A stretch of DNA of 64,000 nt. Source: Acinetobacter shaoyimingii. Lineage in GTDB: Bacteria; Pseudomonadota; Gammaproteobacteria; Pseudomonadales; Moraxellaceae. The translations under genes were made by a program, and so were the position numbers. Of this stretch, positions 50,143-61,738 are shown piece after piece; position 1 is the first letter of the stretch; each line of letters opens with the position of its first letter. The notes beneath the pieces were generated by a model. That model was not told the origin of the DNA. It ran no database searches and was given only the letters and a program-made list of their open reading frames with translations. The stretch spans positions 3,507,043 through 3,571,042 of the forward strand of contig NZ_CP049801.1 of the NCBI RefSeq assembly GCF_011578045.1, in the 5' to 3' direction.

Positions 50143-51270
50143 ATGACAACAATCTATATTGGCGTAATGACTGGAACCAGCATGGACGGCGTCGATTTTG
50201 TTGCTGCTTCATTTGATCCATTACACATTCATGCCACGCTCACACTTCCTTTCGATCCTGATCTACGGGATGAATTGATGGCACTGACCTTACCTGATGA
50301 CAATGAAATCGATCGCATGGGTAAAGCAGATGTAACATTGGCACAAATGATTGGTCATGGCATTAACCAGCTCATTGCTGAAAATAATCTAGATAAATCA
50401 CACATTCGAGCGATTGGTTCTCATGGACAGACGATTCGTCACCGTCCAGAACATGGTTTTACCTTACAAATTGGTGATCCCAATATTATTACCGAGATCA
50501 CGCAAATTCCAGTAATTTCAGATTTTCGTCGTCGGGATATGGCGGCTGGGGGTCAAGGTGCACCATTAGTCCCTGCTTTTCACCGAGCATTATTCCAACA
50601 TGAATCGATTCATCGTGTGATTTTAAACTTAGGCGGTATTGCCAATGTCAGTATGCTTCCTGCTGGCAAACCTGAAGGTGTTTATGGTTTTGATACTGGA
50701 CCTGCCAATATCTTAATGGATGCTTGGTGTGAACGTTATACCGGACAACCATATGATGAAAATGGCAATTGGGCCGCTTATGGCACCCCTATTCGTCCAT
50801 TATTAGATCGCTTACAAGAACATGAATTTTTCTCTAAAGAACCGCCAAAAAGCACAGGTCGTGAAGACTTTAATTTAGATTGGCTTGATGAACAAATTGC
50901 CGATTGGCGCAATGACTTACAATATGATGAGCTTGAAGACACCCCAGAAAATGTTCAAGCCACATTACTCAAATTGACCACTCGTGCCATTAAAAAAGCC
51001 ATTTACCGTTCAGACATGGATACAGGTGAAGTCTACGTCTGTGGAGGTGGTGCATTTAACTCGCATTTACTCGAACAATTACGTTGGCGTTTACGTAAAC
51101 ACAATTGGTCGGTGCAAACCACTTCGGCACTTGGTCTAGCACCTACATGGGTTGAAGCGACTGCTTTTGCGTGGTTAGCAATGCGTTTTATCAATCAACT
51201 GAGTGGAAATTTACCTGAGGTAACAGGTGCTTCGGGTGATCGCATTTTAGGAACGATTACTGCTGTTTAA
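50143..51270 (+). CDS. anmK: Anhydro-N-acetylmuramic acid kinase
   Basis: Cytoplasmic ATP-dependent kinase (375 aa) that opens and phosphorylates anhydroMurNAc during peptidoglycan recycling. The N-terminal GVMTGTSMDGVDFVAA, the IGSHGQTIRHRP block near residue 90 and GFDTGPANILMDAWC near 185 are all present, with VCGGGAFNSHLLE near 305 in the ATP-binding region. The start is set at ATG 50143 because the extra 17 residues upstream have no family match. The ribosome binding site is weak. Confidence 0.95.
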   Translation: MTTIYIGVMTGTSMDGVDFVAASFDPLHIHATLTLPFDPDLRDELMALTLPDDNEIDRMGKADVTLAQMIGHGINQLIAENNLDKSHIRAIGSHGQTIRHRPEHGFTLQIGDPNIITEITQIPVISDFRRRDMAAGGQGAPLVPAFHRALFQHESIHRVILNLGGIANVSMLPAGKPEGVYGFDTGPANILMDAWCERYTGQPYDENGNWAAYGTPIRPLLDRLQEHEFFSKEPPKSTGREDFNLDWLDEQIADWRNDLQYDELEDTPENVQATLLKLTTRAIKKAIYRSDMDTGEVYVCGGGAFNSHLLEQLRWRLRKHNWSVQTTSALGLAPTWVEATAFAWLAMRFINQLSGNLPEVTGASGDRILGTITAV

Positions 51271-51287
51271 TATTGAAGCAAAATAAA

Positions 51288-51322
51288 GGATGTATCACTC
51301 AGTACAAAAAAGTGATACATCC
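51288..51322. terminator. Hairpin between convergent anmK and ydhR-like genes
   Basis: A perfect 12-bp stem GGATGTATCACT/AGTGATACATCC with an 11-base loop. The T-tail is weak on both sides, so it is a probable shared terminator for the two converging transcripts. Confidence 0.75.
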
Positions 51323-51333
51323 ATATATTGTAT

Positions 51334-51636
51334 TTAAACAGGTGCATTGGTAATTTCTGACAATTTTGAATGAATATCAAAAATTCGATACCTTAAGTCA
51401 TGAAATCCATTTTTCTCTAAGCGTCTAACGTGCATATCTAAATAAGCCTCAGCATCGATTTGACGTTCAAATAAATAAATTCCACCTGCTTCTTGGCGCT
51501 CTTGATTTTCTGTCCAAATTTTCCAAATCAGCCCTTTTTCATTTGAAATAGATTCTGCCAAGGATCTGAACATTTCAAACATTTCAGCTCCCCACGGTCC
51601 AACATATGGAAAATCTATTTGTAAAATACTTGCCAT
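51334..51636 (-). CDS. ydhR: YdhR-family putative monooxygenase
   Basis: A 100-aa dimeric alpha+beta barrel protein. The pattern LQIDFPYVGPWGAEM, then LAESISNEKGLIWKIWTEN and EAGGIYLFERQIDAEAYL, matches E. coli YdhR closely in layout. Its physiological reaction is not established. It starts 10 bp after the DsbA-like gene stop, so the two are likely cotranscribed, possibly under the divergent LysR regulator. Confidence 0.88.
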   Translation of the reverse strand: MASILQIDFPYVGPWGAEMFEMFRSLAESISNEKGLIWKIWTENQERQEAGGIYLFERQIDAEAYLDMHVRRLEKNGFHDLRYRIFDIHSKLSEITNAPV

Positions 51637-51646
51637 CTGAATTTAC

Positions 51647-52384
51647 CTAAGCCTTGAAGTCTTGTTTAACAGTTTCATCAATTGCTTTGGTCAGTTTGTC
51701 CAAAGTTAGACTACCTGAACCAATGACTTCCACATTATTACCTTTACGAATTGCAAAACTTGGAAAACCTCTTACGCCCCAACTACGGTTAAGTTGAAAT
51801 TCTTCATAAGTTGCTTTTTGCATTTCAGATGAAGAAAAATTTTTTGCAAACAAATCAAAATCTATTTCGAATTTTTCACAGATACTTCGGTAAAATTCAA
51901 TTTCATTTGGATCTTCACCATCTACATAAAATTTGTATTGAATTGCTGAAAAAAATGACAATAGCTTTTCATCATTCAAATCTTTTCCTTGCCACAAATA
52001 TCTTGCAATATGAACTGCTCGTGCAGGAGGTTCAGTGTCATAATTAAAATGTTCGCGTTCTAATAATTTTTCAGTGAATGGCTGTTGTGTCATATTTTCA
52101 ATATTTCTCCACTCCCTGCGTAAAAAATTTTTAAAATCTTCTGTCCATGCATCACCGCCACCTGGACGTAAACCACCTGTAATGACAGAGAAACCTATAC
52201 CATTTTGAATTGCATATTCGCGAGCTTGTTTAATGGTTTTTGAAGCACCCCAACACCATGAACACATTGGGTCACCAATATAAACAAGACTTATATCAGA
52301 TTCTTCATTGTTTACTGATTTTTGATCATTGTCTAATTCGGGCACTGAACATGTGCCAGTTTCTAAATCACAATTCATTGTCAT
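51647..52384 (-). CDS. DsbA-family (FrnE-like) thioredoxin-fold oxidoreductase
   Basis: A 245-aa protein of the DsbA/FrnE thioredoxin family without a signal peptide, so cytoplasmic. The active-site motif CSWC lies in YIGDPMCSWCWGASK near residue 45. The helical insertion and the cis-Pro region GVRGFPSFAI near 205 follow. Two further cysteines occur at the N-terminus (NCDLETGTC). The start is taken at ATG 52384 because GAGGA lies 7 bp upstream; the longer reading frame adds 19 residues. It is divergent from a LysR gene and followed by the ydhR-like gene. Confidence 0.88.
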   Translation of the reverse strand: MTMNCDLETGTCSVPELDNDQKSVNNEESDISLVYIGDPMCSWCWGASKTIKQAREYAIQNGIGFSVITGGLRPGGGDAWTEDFKNFLRREWRNIENMTQQPFTEKLLEREHFNYDTEPPARAVHIARYLWQGKDLNDEKLLSFFSAIQYKFYVDGEDPNEIEFYRSICEKFEIDFDLFAKNFSSSEMQKATYEEFQLNRSWGVRGFPSFAIRKGNNVEVIGSGSLTLDKLTKAIDETVKQDFKA

Positions 52385-52502
52385 TGCTATGTCCTCAATT
52401 GCCTTTATTTGAATAATCATTTTTATCTGATCGATTGACATAACTTAGCTGTTCTATAATGATGTGAATAGACAATAAAAATGAAAGGTCTTGTTCGAAA
52501 AA

Positions 52503-53414
52503 ATGAACAGCTTACCCTACTCGATTGATGACTTATATTGGTTCGTTCTCATTGCAAATGCAGGTAGCCTATCTGCTGCAAGACGTTATGATATTGCAAA
52601 ATCGACTTTATCCAATCGCCTATCTCGTCTCGAATCTGCTTTAAATATCAAACTATTAAACCGTAATACTAATGCCAGCTCTTTAACTGATGCAGGCAAA
52701 ATATTTCTCAAAGAAATTTCCCCACTCTTTCATCAAATCGAAACACTCACTGGTGATCTAACCAATTTAGAAATTCACCCTAAAGGTGGAATTCGAATTG
52801 CAGCGTCAGGGACTTTTGGAAAATTGGTGGTATTGCCATTAATTTCGAAATTTTTATTGCAGTACCCGCAAATTGATATTGATATTGATTTAAATGACAA
52901 AAAAATTGATTTAATTTCTGGAGGCTATGATCTGGCAATTCGTCTAGGAGAGTTGGCTGATTCGACGCTTTATGCTCAGAAAATTGGTCAAGTTCGACGA
53001 ATCCTATGTACAAGCCAGATATATGCTAACAATTATGGTGTACCCGAATTACCTGAACAGTTAGCAGATCATCATTTTATTTCACATAATCGCGAACTTT
53101 CTAAAATCACGCTTTTAAAAGAAGGCAGTATTAAGAAATTTCAAATACACACTCATTTAACTGTGACGCCTTCTGAACATGCTTTGGCAGCCGTGGAAGC
53201 CCATCTTGGTATCGCTGCTGTGGCTGAAGTTCAAGTGAATCATCTTCTAAAGAATGCTAAACTTATTCATGTATTACCCGATTGGTCATTGGTTCCTGAA
53301 GACATTTATTTGGTGACTCCTACCCGTAAATATCGAACCTTAGCTTTACGGCTTTGTTTAGATTTTCTAAAACAAGAAATCCCTATACAACTGGAAAAAT
53401 TATTTTCTCAATAA
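52503..53414 (+). CDS. LysR-family transcriptional regulator
   Basis: A 303-aa regulator. The N-terminal helix-turn-helix (LYWFVLIANAGSLSAARRYDIAKSTLSNRLSRLESAL, about residues 10-46) is followed by a substrate-binding domain (about 90-295). ATG 52503 is chosen; an in-frame TTG at 52491 would add four residues. It is transcribed away from the DsbA-like and ydhR-like genes across a short gap (about 118 bp), the usual place for its operator. The inducer is unknown. Confidence 0.92.
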   Translation: MNSLPYSIDDLYWFVLIANAGSLSAARRYDIAKSTLSNRLSRLESALNIKLLNRNTNASSLTDAGKIFLKEISPLFHQIETLTGDLTNLEIHPKGGIRIAASGTFGKLVVLPLISKFLLQYPQIDIDIDLNDKKIDLISGGYDLAIRLGELADSTLYAQKIGQVRRILCTSQIYANNYGVPELPEQLADHHFISHNRELSKITLLKEGSIKKFQIHTHLTVTPSEHALAAVEAHLGIAAVAEVQVNHLLKNAKLIHVLPDWSLVPEDIYLVTPTRKYRTLALRLCLDFLKQEIPIQLEKLFSQ

Positions 53415-53525
53415 TATTGTCAGACAAAATTCGTCCCTTTTTAACGTCTTAATGACCCGATCAGCACTTACTAAAATTGGTCTTTTTTCCCATTATGTTT
53501 ACATAACAATAGGGAAAATATATTG

Positions 53526-54371
53526 ATGGATATTCGAAATGAAAGATTGAACGAATTTGAACATGAGAATTTAATATTCGATGTTATCGACACGGGTCCT
53601 TTGGATGCTCCATTTATCGTACTCTTGCATGGCTTCCCCGAAACGGCAAAAAGCTGGCAAGCAACATCCCAATTTTTAAATGAAAAAGGTTACCGTACTT
53701 TTGCCATTAACCAACGTGGCTATAGTTTGACAGCGCAACCCAGAGGACGACATGCCTACCGTAGTAAGGCATTAGTTGAAGATATTCACCAATTTCTTAA
53801 TATCTTAAATGAACCTGTGTATCTGGTTGGTCATGATTGGGGCGCAGTTGTTGCATGGGATGTTGCCCTTGAATATCCAGAGAAAATCAAACATTTAACT
53901 GCAGTATCAGTACCGCATAAAGCCGCTTTTTTAAAATCTATGTTGTACAGTAACCAACTGCTCAAATCTTATTATATGGGTCTATTTCAACTACCAAAGG
54001 TACCTGAATTCATCTTTGAAAAACTCCCGAAATTAGGCCAAGCCTTACTTAAATCTACAGGTATGACCGAGCAACAACTTCAAGATTTTCAAACAGACAT
54101 GGTCGATGGAAAAAGAATGAGTTCTGCCCTGAATTGGTATCGGGGTTTACCTTTTAGTTCAAATAAAAACTTAAACAAGAAAGTCACTGTCCCAACTTTA
54201 TTTATTTGGGGCAAACATGATTCGGCAGTAGCTGCAAAAAGTATCCAGTTCAACAAAGATTATATCGACGCACCTTATACAGAAATCATCTTGGATGCGA
54301 CACACTGGATTCCAGCACAAAATGCACAACAACTCTCAGAATTAATTTTGCAAGACATTGAAAAATATTAG
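53526..54371 (+). CDS. Alpha/beta hydrolase, epoxide-hydrolase-like
   Basis: A 281-aa hydrolase. The oxyanion motif LHGFPETAKSW lies near residue 35. The nucleophile elbow GHDWGAVVAWD near residue 100 has Asp as nucleophile, which points to the epoxide hydrolase or haloalkane dehalogenase group rather than to a serine esterase. The acid residue is in FIWGKHDSAV near 235, and the catalytic His lies in DATHWIPAQN near 262. The start is at ATG 53526; TTG is adjacent. The substrate is unknown. Confidence 0.88.
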   Translation: MDIRNERLNEFEHENLIFDVIDTGPLDAPFIVLLHGFPETAKSWQATSQFLNEKGYRTFAINQRGYSLTAQPRGRHAYRSKALVEDIHQFLNILNEPVYLVGHDWGAVVAWDVALEYPEKIKHLTAVSVPHKAAFLKSMLYSNQLLKSYYMGLFQLPKVPEFIFEKLPKLGQALLKSTGMTEQQLQDFQTDMVDGKRMSSALNWYRGLPFSSNKNLNKKVTVPTLFIWGKHDSAVAAKSIQFNKDYIDAPYTEIILDATHWIPAQNAQQLSELILQDIEKY

Positions 54372-54393
54372 GATCTGTTAATTTTTTGAAGCA

Positions 54394-54420
54394 AAAAACC
54401 CTCAAATATTGAGGGTTTTT
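54394..54420. terminator. Bidirectional terminator between hydrolase and erpA
   Basis: A 12-bp stem AAAAACCCTCAA/TTGAGGGTTTTT with an ATA loop. It lies between the convergent hydrolase (plus) and erpA (minus) genes. Confidence 0.93.
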
Positions 54421-54441
54421 ATCTCTCGATGATTTAGAAGA

Positions 54442-54777
54442 TTAGATCGAGAAAGAAGATCCACAACCACATGTTGTAGTCGCATTCGGATTTTGCACGA
54501 TAAAACGTGATCCTTCTAAACCTTCTACATAATCAACCACTGAGCCTACTAAATATTGGTAACTTAATGAGTCTACCAACATTTTCACATCACCATTGAC
54601 GAATTCAGCATCGTCTTCATTTTGACTTTCAGCAAAATTGAATCCGTAAGAAAAACCTGAGCAGCCACCACCTGTTACGTATACACGTAACATCAGATCC
54701 TGATTTCCTTCGCTATCACGAAGTTGACGAACTTTATTCGCAGCATTGTCAGTCAGCTCTAGTGCTTGGGCAGTCAT
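54442..54777 (-). CDS. erpA: Iron-sulfur cluster insertion protein ErpA
   Basis: A 111-aa A-type carrier that delivers Fe-S clusters to apo-proteins. The three cluster cysteines are visible: the first in [13 protein letters not shown] near residue 37, the other two in [11 protein letters not shown] near 102-104. Length and C-terminus fit ErpA better than IscA. It is monocistronic on the minus strand with a shared terminator. Confidence 0.94.
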   Translation of the reverse strand: MTAQALELTDNAANKVRQLRDSEGNQDLMLRVYVTGGGCSGFSYGFNFAESQNEDDAEFVNGDVKMLVDSLSYQYLVGSVVDYVEGLEGSRFIVQNPNATTTCGCGSSFSI

Positions 54778-54921
54778 GATGGATTCCTCAAAAATAGATT
54801 GGCTTCAAAAGTAAAAAGACCATAGATTAAGTATAACATACTCAATATATGGTCAGAACTCGAACTTTAAAGTTTATTCAGAGTAATTTCATCGGAATTC
54901 TTTTAAACATCACTTTTTAGA

Positions 54922-55926
54922 TTATTTATAGTTCTCGTCTTGTAAGCTACATTCAAAATTACTTGGGGCATTTTTACAACGGAATTGCCACAATAATTTC
55001 ATCATTTGCTTATTATAGATTCCCTGCTTCGTCAAGGTAATACGTGATTCACGCATCAGTTTTTGATAACCAGGTTTATCCCCCTCTGGTACTTTCATCC
55101 AATATTTAGCTGGGATATCTGCCTTCATTTTACCCAAAATAGAATTGGCGCGGGGTAGTTGTGTTTTAATCCAGTCACGTGACTTTTGACCATAGCCTTC
55201 AGGAAACTTATCTGGACGAATAATAATATTCCCAGTCACTTGTAAAATTGGATAATTTACAATTGCACCCGTTGTTCCTAACCCTTTATGTAATTCCAAC
55301 GGTTTAAAGACCGCTGTTGGTGCACCAATAATGTCGACCTGACCATTATTGAACTTGCTTCCAAAGTTGGTTACATCCGCACTGACAGCTTGTGCACCCA
55401 ATTGTTGAACCATGATTTTTTGCGCTTGATCGTAATCTAAAACAGCAATTTTTTTACCTGCAGCTTTGGCAACGGTATTGATACTACGATCACGTACCAT
55501 TAAGTAAGCATCTCCCACAGGAACAACACCTACAACTTCATAATTGCCATTTTTCATGTATTTCGCAAAGGTAGGATTTGCCAAGCCTTGCATGACCTTA
55601 ACCGCTAAATTTAAGTCAGTGATTGCACCAATGGCATCGAGTGAACCCGTAAAATTATTAAATTGGCGACCACGCATACCTGTGATACTCACTGCATCAC
55701 ATTTACCCGCTTTGAAGTCTTCAGCAATTACACCCTCATTTTGACCCACTTTGAGTTCAATATCTGCACCCCACTGTTTGGCCGCGAGTTGATAGTCTTT
55801 CATAAGTGCATATACATCACCGTTTTTACCGACTAAATCAAATACACACATCACTTGTTTAGCTTGGGTAAATGTCGTTGCTGCCATTAAAGCTGACGCA
55901 ACTATTATTGTTTTGCTCCAATTCAT
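54922..55926 (-). CDS. Putative periplasmic solute-binding protein, AdeT-like (copy A)
   Basis: A 334-aa exported protein (Sec signal about residues 1-22, ending FTQAK). The mature part starts with the family mark CVFDLVGKNGD and ends with a Cys pair in FRCKNAPSNFECSL. The fold (GKKIAVLDYDQAQK, NNGQVDIIGAP) resembles TRAP-type solute-binding proteins. Relatives are annotated in Acinetobacter as AdeT, a putative aminoglycoside efflux component. A soluble, exported protein without transmembrane helices cannot be an RND pump by itself. It is the most divergent of the three tandem copies. Confidence 0.82.
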   Translation of the reverse strand: MNWSKTIIVASALMAATTFTQAKQVMCVFDLVGKNGDVYALMKDYQLAAKQWGADIELKVGQNEGVIAEDFKAGKCDAVSITGMRGRQFNNFTGSLDAIGAITDLNLAVKVMQGLANPTFAKYMKNGNYEVVGVVPVGDAYLMVRDRSINTVAKAAGKKIAVLDYDQAQKIMVQQLGAQAVSADVTNFGSKFNNGQVDIIGAPTAVFKPLELHKGLGTTGAIVNYPILQVTGNIIIRPDKFPEGYGQKSRDWIKTQLPRANSILGKMKADIPAKYWMKVPEGDKPGYQKLMRESRITLTKQGIYNKQMMKLLWQFRCKNAPSNFECSLQDENYK

Positions 55927-56255
55927 TCTCTTTTCCTTGATATGAAATTATATGTGTCTAATTATTGTTGTATTGCAACAATTAGCTCCATGTTTATACT
56001 TGGCTTAATGCCTTATATATTCCTTTATATAGGATTGATGGCAGATGCTTTTATACATAATCTTTGAACGCCCTGATGATGATCATCAAGATTGAATGAC
56101 GTTGTAAATCATGAAGCTAAGCCATAAACCCCCCCCTATTCTTTATTTTTAATTAAGAATAAAGTGTTCTAGTTATTGTTCAATGGCTGAAATGACAAAG
56201 CTTAGATAAAAAAAATCCTAGAATCGATCTAGGATTTTTTCTTTATAGATCAAGA
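55927..56255. other. Intergenic region between AdeT-like copies A and B
   Basis: About 330 bp. It contains the promoter side of copy A (with an A/T-rich stretch and a perfect 12-bp palindrome TGATGATCATCA at 56077-56088) and the terminator of copy B at 56210-56240. No gene is seen. Confidence 0.65.
56210..56240 (-). terminator. Terminator after AdeT-like copy B
   Basis: A 13-bp stem AAAAAATCCTAGA/TCTAGGATTTTTT with a five-base loop ATCGA, 15 bp after the stop codon of copy B. It is T-rich on the minus strand. Confidence 0.93.
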
Positions 56256-57263
56256 TTATTCACCGCCGAGTGAACACTCGAAGTTAGCCTTATCTACTGA
56301 ACAACGTGCTTTTTTCAGTACTGACATCATTGCTGGATCATAAATACCTTGTTTAGTCAGTTCTAAACGACCATCACGTAATAGTTTTTGGTATTTAAGT
56401 TTGTCTTCAGGTGTTAAATTCATTTTGTATTTCGCAGGAATACCAGATTCCAAACGATTGATCATATTAAAACTTTTCGGTAAGTTTTTGACAAACCAGT
56501 CACGAGATTTTTGACCAAATTCTTGTGGGAATTTTTCAGGACGTAGCACTAGATCTGCCGTGATTTGAAGTACTGGGAAGTTAAACATTGCCCCGTTGTT
56601 TCCTAAACCTTTATATATCTCTAATGGTTTATACGCATAAGCTGGCGCACCAACCATATCGACTTGACCATTATTAAACTTTGCAACAAAGTTTGAAATA
56701 TCCGAAGGAACGGCTTGAGCACCGACACGTTGCACCATAATTTTTTGTGCATTGTCATGGCTCAACACTGCAAATTTCTTACCTGCAGCTTTTTCAATAG
56801 AATCAATTTTTTTATCACGTACGAAAATAAATGCTGAACCTAATGGTGCAATACCACCAATTTCATATTTTTTACCACCGAGATTGGTGATCATTTTTCC
56901 TGCATTACGTTTATCTAAAGCAAAAGTAATGGCTTTTTGTGCAATTGAATTGCTTGGAACACCACCAAGTGAATCAATTGAACCGACAAATTTGTTGTAT
57001 TGACGCGCACGCATTGCTGTCATAAATACAGCATCACATTTTCCAGCTTTAAAATCATTATCTGCAACCGCTTCATCTTGACGCGGCACTAAATTAACTT
57101 CAGCACCCCAGCCTTTTGCAGCCAAAGCCCATTCCTGAGCCATTTGGAAAGACTCACCAGATTTACCGAGTAAATCAAATACACATACATTCACTTTTTC
57201 TGCTTGAGCAGATGCCGCGATCATCATTGATGCAGCACCAAGTGTGAGTATTATTTTTTTCAT
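56256..57263 (-). CDS. Putative periplasmic solute-binding protein, AdeT-like (copy B)
   Basis: A 335-aa exported protein (signal about residues 1-21, ASAQA). CVFDLLGKSGESF, DNDFKAGKCDAVFMTAMRARQYN, FVAKFNNGQVDMVGAPAYAYKPLE and the closing CSVDKANFECSL are the family landmarks. It matches the pattern of AdeT1-type proteins most closely. It has its own promoter gap (242 bp to copy C) and terminator, so the three copies look like separate transcripts. The ligand is unknown. Confidence 0.85.
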   Translation of the reverse strand: MKKIILTLGAASMMIAASAQAEKVNVCVFDLLGKSGESFQMAQEWALAAKGWGAEVNLVPRQDEAVADNDFKAGKCDAVFMTAMRARQYNKFVGSIDSLGGVPSNSIAQKAITFALDKRNAGKMITNLGGKKYEIGGIAPLGSAFIFVRDKKIDSIEKAAGKKFAVLSHDNAQKIMVQRVGAQAVPSDISNFVAKFNNGQVDMVGAPAYAYKPLEIYKGLGNNGAMFNFPVLQITADLVLRPEKFPQEFGQKSRDWFVKNLPKSFNMINRLESGIPAKYKMNLTPEDKLKYQKLLRDGRLELTKQGIYDPAMMSVLKKARCSVDKANFECSLGGE

Positions 57264-57505
57264 TTCAAGATCCTTTCGACATCTAATTATTGTAGAAAAA
57301 TTTTAAACTTCTCTTTTTAAATATTAATTGGCATGTTTGTAAATAAATAGAGTAATTACTCTATTGTTTTGTTTCAAAAAAAGTGATTTACTTTTAATAT
57401 TTTATTATATTTAAAGAATATCTTTTTTTTTCAAAAAATTGAAAGCGGTTTTTTAACTTTTCTTACCTATTTTAATCTTGCATCTTGAATGGCTTAGCAC
57501 TTCTT

Positions 57506-58513
57506 TTACTCATCCATCATTGAACACTCAAAATTACTTTGCTCAACAATACAGCGTGATTTTTTTAACACTCGCATCATATGTTGATCATACACCCCTT
57601 TCTTGGTGAGCTCGATTCGTACTTCTCTTAACAGCTTTTGGTAACGTACAGCATCATCGTGTGCAATTTTCATTTTATATTTTGCAGGAATCTCATTTTC
57701 CATCCGTCGAATCATAGCAATATTTTTTGGCAGTTGTTTGATAAACCAAGCGCGTGAAGAGACTGAAAAACTCTTGGGGAATTTATCCTGACGAATAATT
57801 AAATCTGCAGTAATGTTGACCACTGGAAAAGTAAACATTGCACCATTTTGACCAAGGCCTTTTTGAATTTCTAAAGGTTTATAGGCATAAGCAGGTGATG
57901 CAATAATATCAACTTCTTTTTTATTGAATCTTTTGACGAAGTTACTGATGTCAGATGGCACACTGATCGCACCGAATTTTTCAATCGCAATTTTTTGTGC
58001 TTCATCATAATGTAAATAGGCAAACTTTTTACCAATCATATGTTCGATTGTATTTTGAGTTCGATCGTGTACAAAAATATAAGCAATCCCAATCGGGCTA
58101 ATCCCTGCAACTTCGTATTTTTGACCGCGTCGCTCTGTAACCAGTCGCTTCGCATTGCGTTCATCGAGTACATATTTGATGGCTTTTCTGGAAATATCAT
58201 TTGAGGTGACACCACCCAAGGCATCAATTGAACCCGCAAATTTATTGTATTCACGTGAACGCATGGTGGTCATAACCACACCATCGCACTTTCCATCCTT
58301 AAAGGCTTGCGCTGCCTGATCCTCTTTTTGAAAGGCAATCAGCTTGACATCTGCGCCCCATTTTTTTGCTTCTAATGCCCATTCTTCAATCAGTTTATAC
58401 GATTCACCAGCACGACCTAACAGATCAAATACACAGACATTTTGATTTGCATAAGCAGCATTCGAGCAGAATAAAGCACCGACCAGTCCTAGCCATTTTC
58501 TTATTGTTATCAT
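57506..58513 (-). CDS. Putative periplasmic solute-binding protein, AdeT-like (copy C)
   Basis: A 335-aa exported protein (signal about residues 1-22, NAAYA). The landmarks are as in copy B: CVFDLLGRAGESY, FKDGKCDGVVMTTMRSREYN, FNKKEVDIIASPAYAYKPLE and CIVEQSNFECSM. Copies B and C are closer to each other than to copy A. It is more basic than B. The three copies in a row suggest lineage-specific duplication. Confidence 0.83.
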   Translation of the reverse strand: MITIRKWLGLVGALFCSNAAYANQNVCVFDLLGRAGESYKLIEEWALEAKKWGADVKLIAFQKEDQAAQAFKDGKCDGVVMTTMRSREYNKFAGSIDALGGVTSNDISRKAIKYVLDERNAKRLVTERRGQKYEVAGISPIGIAYIFVHDRTQNTIEHMIGKKFAYLHYDEAQKIAIEKFGAISVPSDISNFVKRFNKKEVDIIASPAYAYKPLEIQKGLGQNGAMFTFPVVNITADLIIRQDKFPKSFSVSSRAWFIKQLPKNIAMIRRMENEIPAKYKMKIAHDDAVRYQKLLREVRIELTKKGVYDQHMMRVLKKSRCIVEQSNFECSMMDE

Positions 58514-58695
58514 TATTTAATATTCCTAATTTTACTTGTAATACAAAATACATGATGATCATAAACTTAATTGGCATTTTTGATGAGTGCAATTGGTCTG
58601 GTATTTGTTGTTATTTTTTTAAAAAAGTTTGAATGGGTTTTCATTATTTAAGCATTCAAAAAATTTGTTATTTAAATAATGAATTAACCAGTAAC

Positions 58696-59034
58696 TTAAA
58701 CATTTAAAGCTAAAATTTTCCAAGATGCTTCAAAAGTCCATAATTCTTCTAAAATTAATCTTCCATTTGCGGACTTCATAGAGATTTTGCAACGGGTATT
58801 TTGCTCATTATATTCAAACTCTTCTATGTCGATATCATACTTTTTGGGTTTCCATACTCCATTTTGAATGGCATGCCGAATACGCTCATAACGATCTAAT
58901 TGAGTTTCTATAATCCCAGAATCTCTAAACAATACCTTTAAATGTGGATGTTCATATTTTTTTAAAATGTCGATTTTCCCTAAATAATAAGCATTCATCC
59001 AAGTATCGTGTGATTGTTCTAATGAATAAGTCAT
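58696..59034 (-). CDS. Small NTF2/SnoaL-like protein
   Basis: A 112-aa cytoplasmic protein with the pattern of a cystatin/NTF2-like fold: an N-terminal helix (HDTWMNAYYLGKIDILKKYEHPHLKVLF), then alternating strands ending ILEELWTFEASWKILAL. GAGAG precedes the ATG. No catalytic residues can be assigned. Function is unknown. Confidence 0.7.
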   Translation of the reverse strand: MTYSLEQSHDTWMNAYYLGKIDILKKYEHPHLKVLFRDSGIIETQLDRYERIRHAIQNGVWKPKKYDIDIEEFEYNEQNTRCKISMKSANGRLILEELWTFEASWKILALNV

Positions 59035-59132
59035 TTACATTGCTCTCATCCTTTATTGATAAAAGAATTGTGCAATATGAATATTTCATTTGTATAAAAT
59101 GTGGCAAAACATCAAACCATAGACATAAAAAA

Positions 59133-59178
59133 GCACCTAAGCCACCAAGTAATTTTCATTACTAAAGGCTTAGAAGCT
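59133..59178 (-). terminator. Probable gyrB terminator
   Basis: An imperfect stem of about 11 bp (GCACCTAAGCC with GGCTTAGAAGC) around a ~23-base loop, with a run of six T on the minus strand after it. It lies about 40 bp after the gyrB stop. Confidence 0.7.
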
Positions 59179-59215
59179 CTTTCAATATAAAGAATTAATG
59201 CATTAATTGAAAATA

Positions 59216-61696
<2,481 letters not shown>

Positions 61697-61738
61697 CTAG
61701 TCAAAAAGGTCTATCCAAAGATGGGTAACAATCTAAAA

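Noticed and set aside
58243..58262. TTCACGTGAA in AdeT-like copy C as a further parS site
   Set aside because: Only the inner ten bases match; the outer positions of the 16-bp consensus do not.
54922..58513. AdeT-like genes as drug efflux pumps
   Set aside because: No transmembrane segments after the signal peptide; the proteins look like soluble periplasmic binding proteins.
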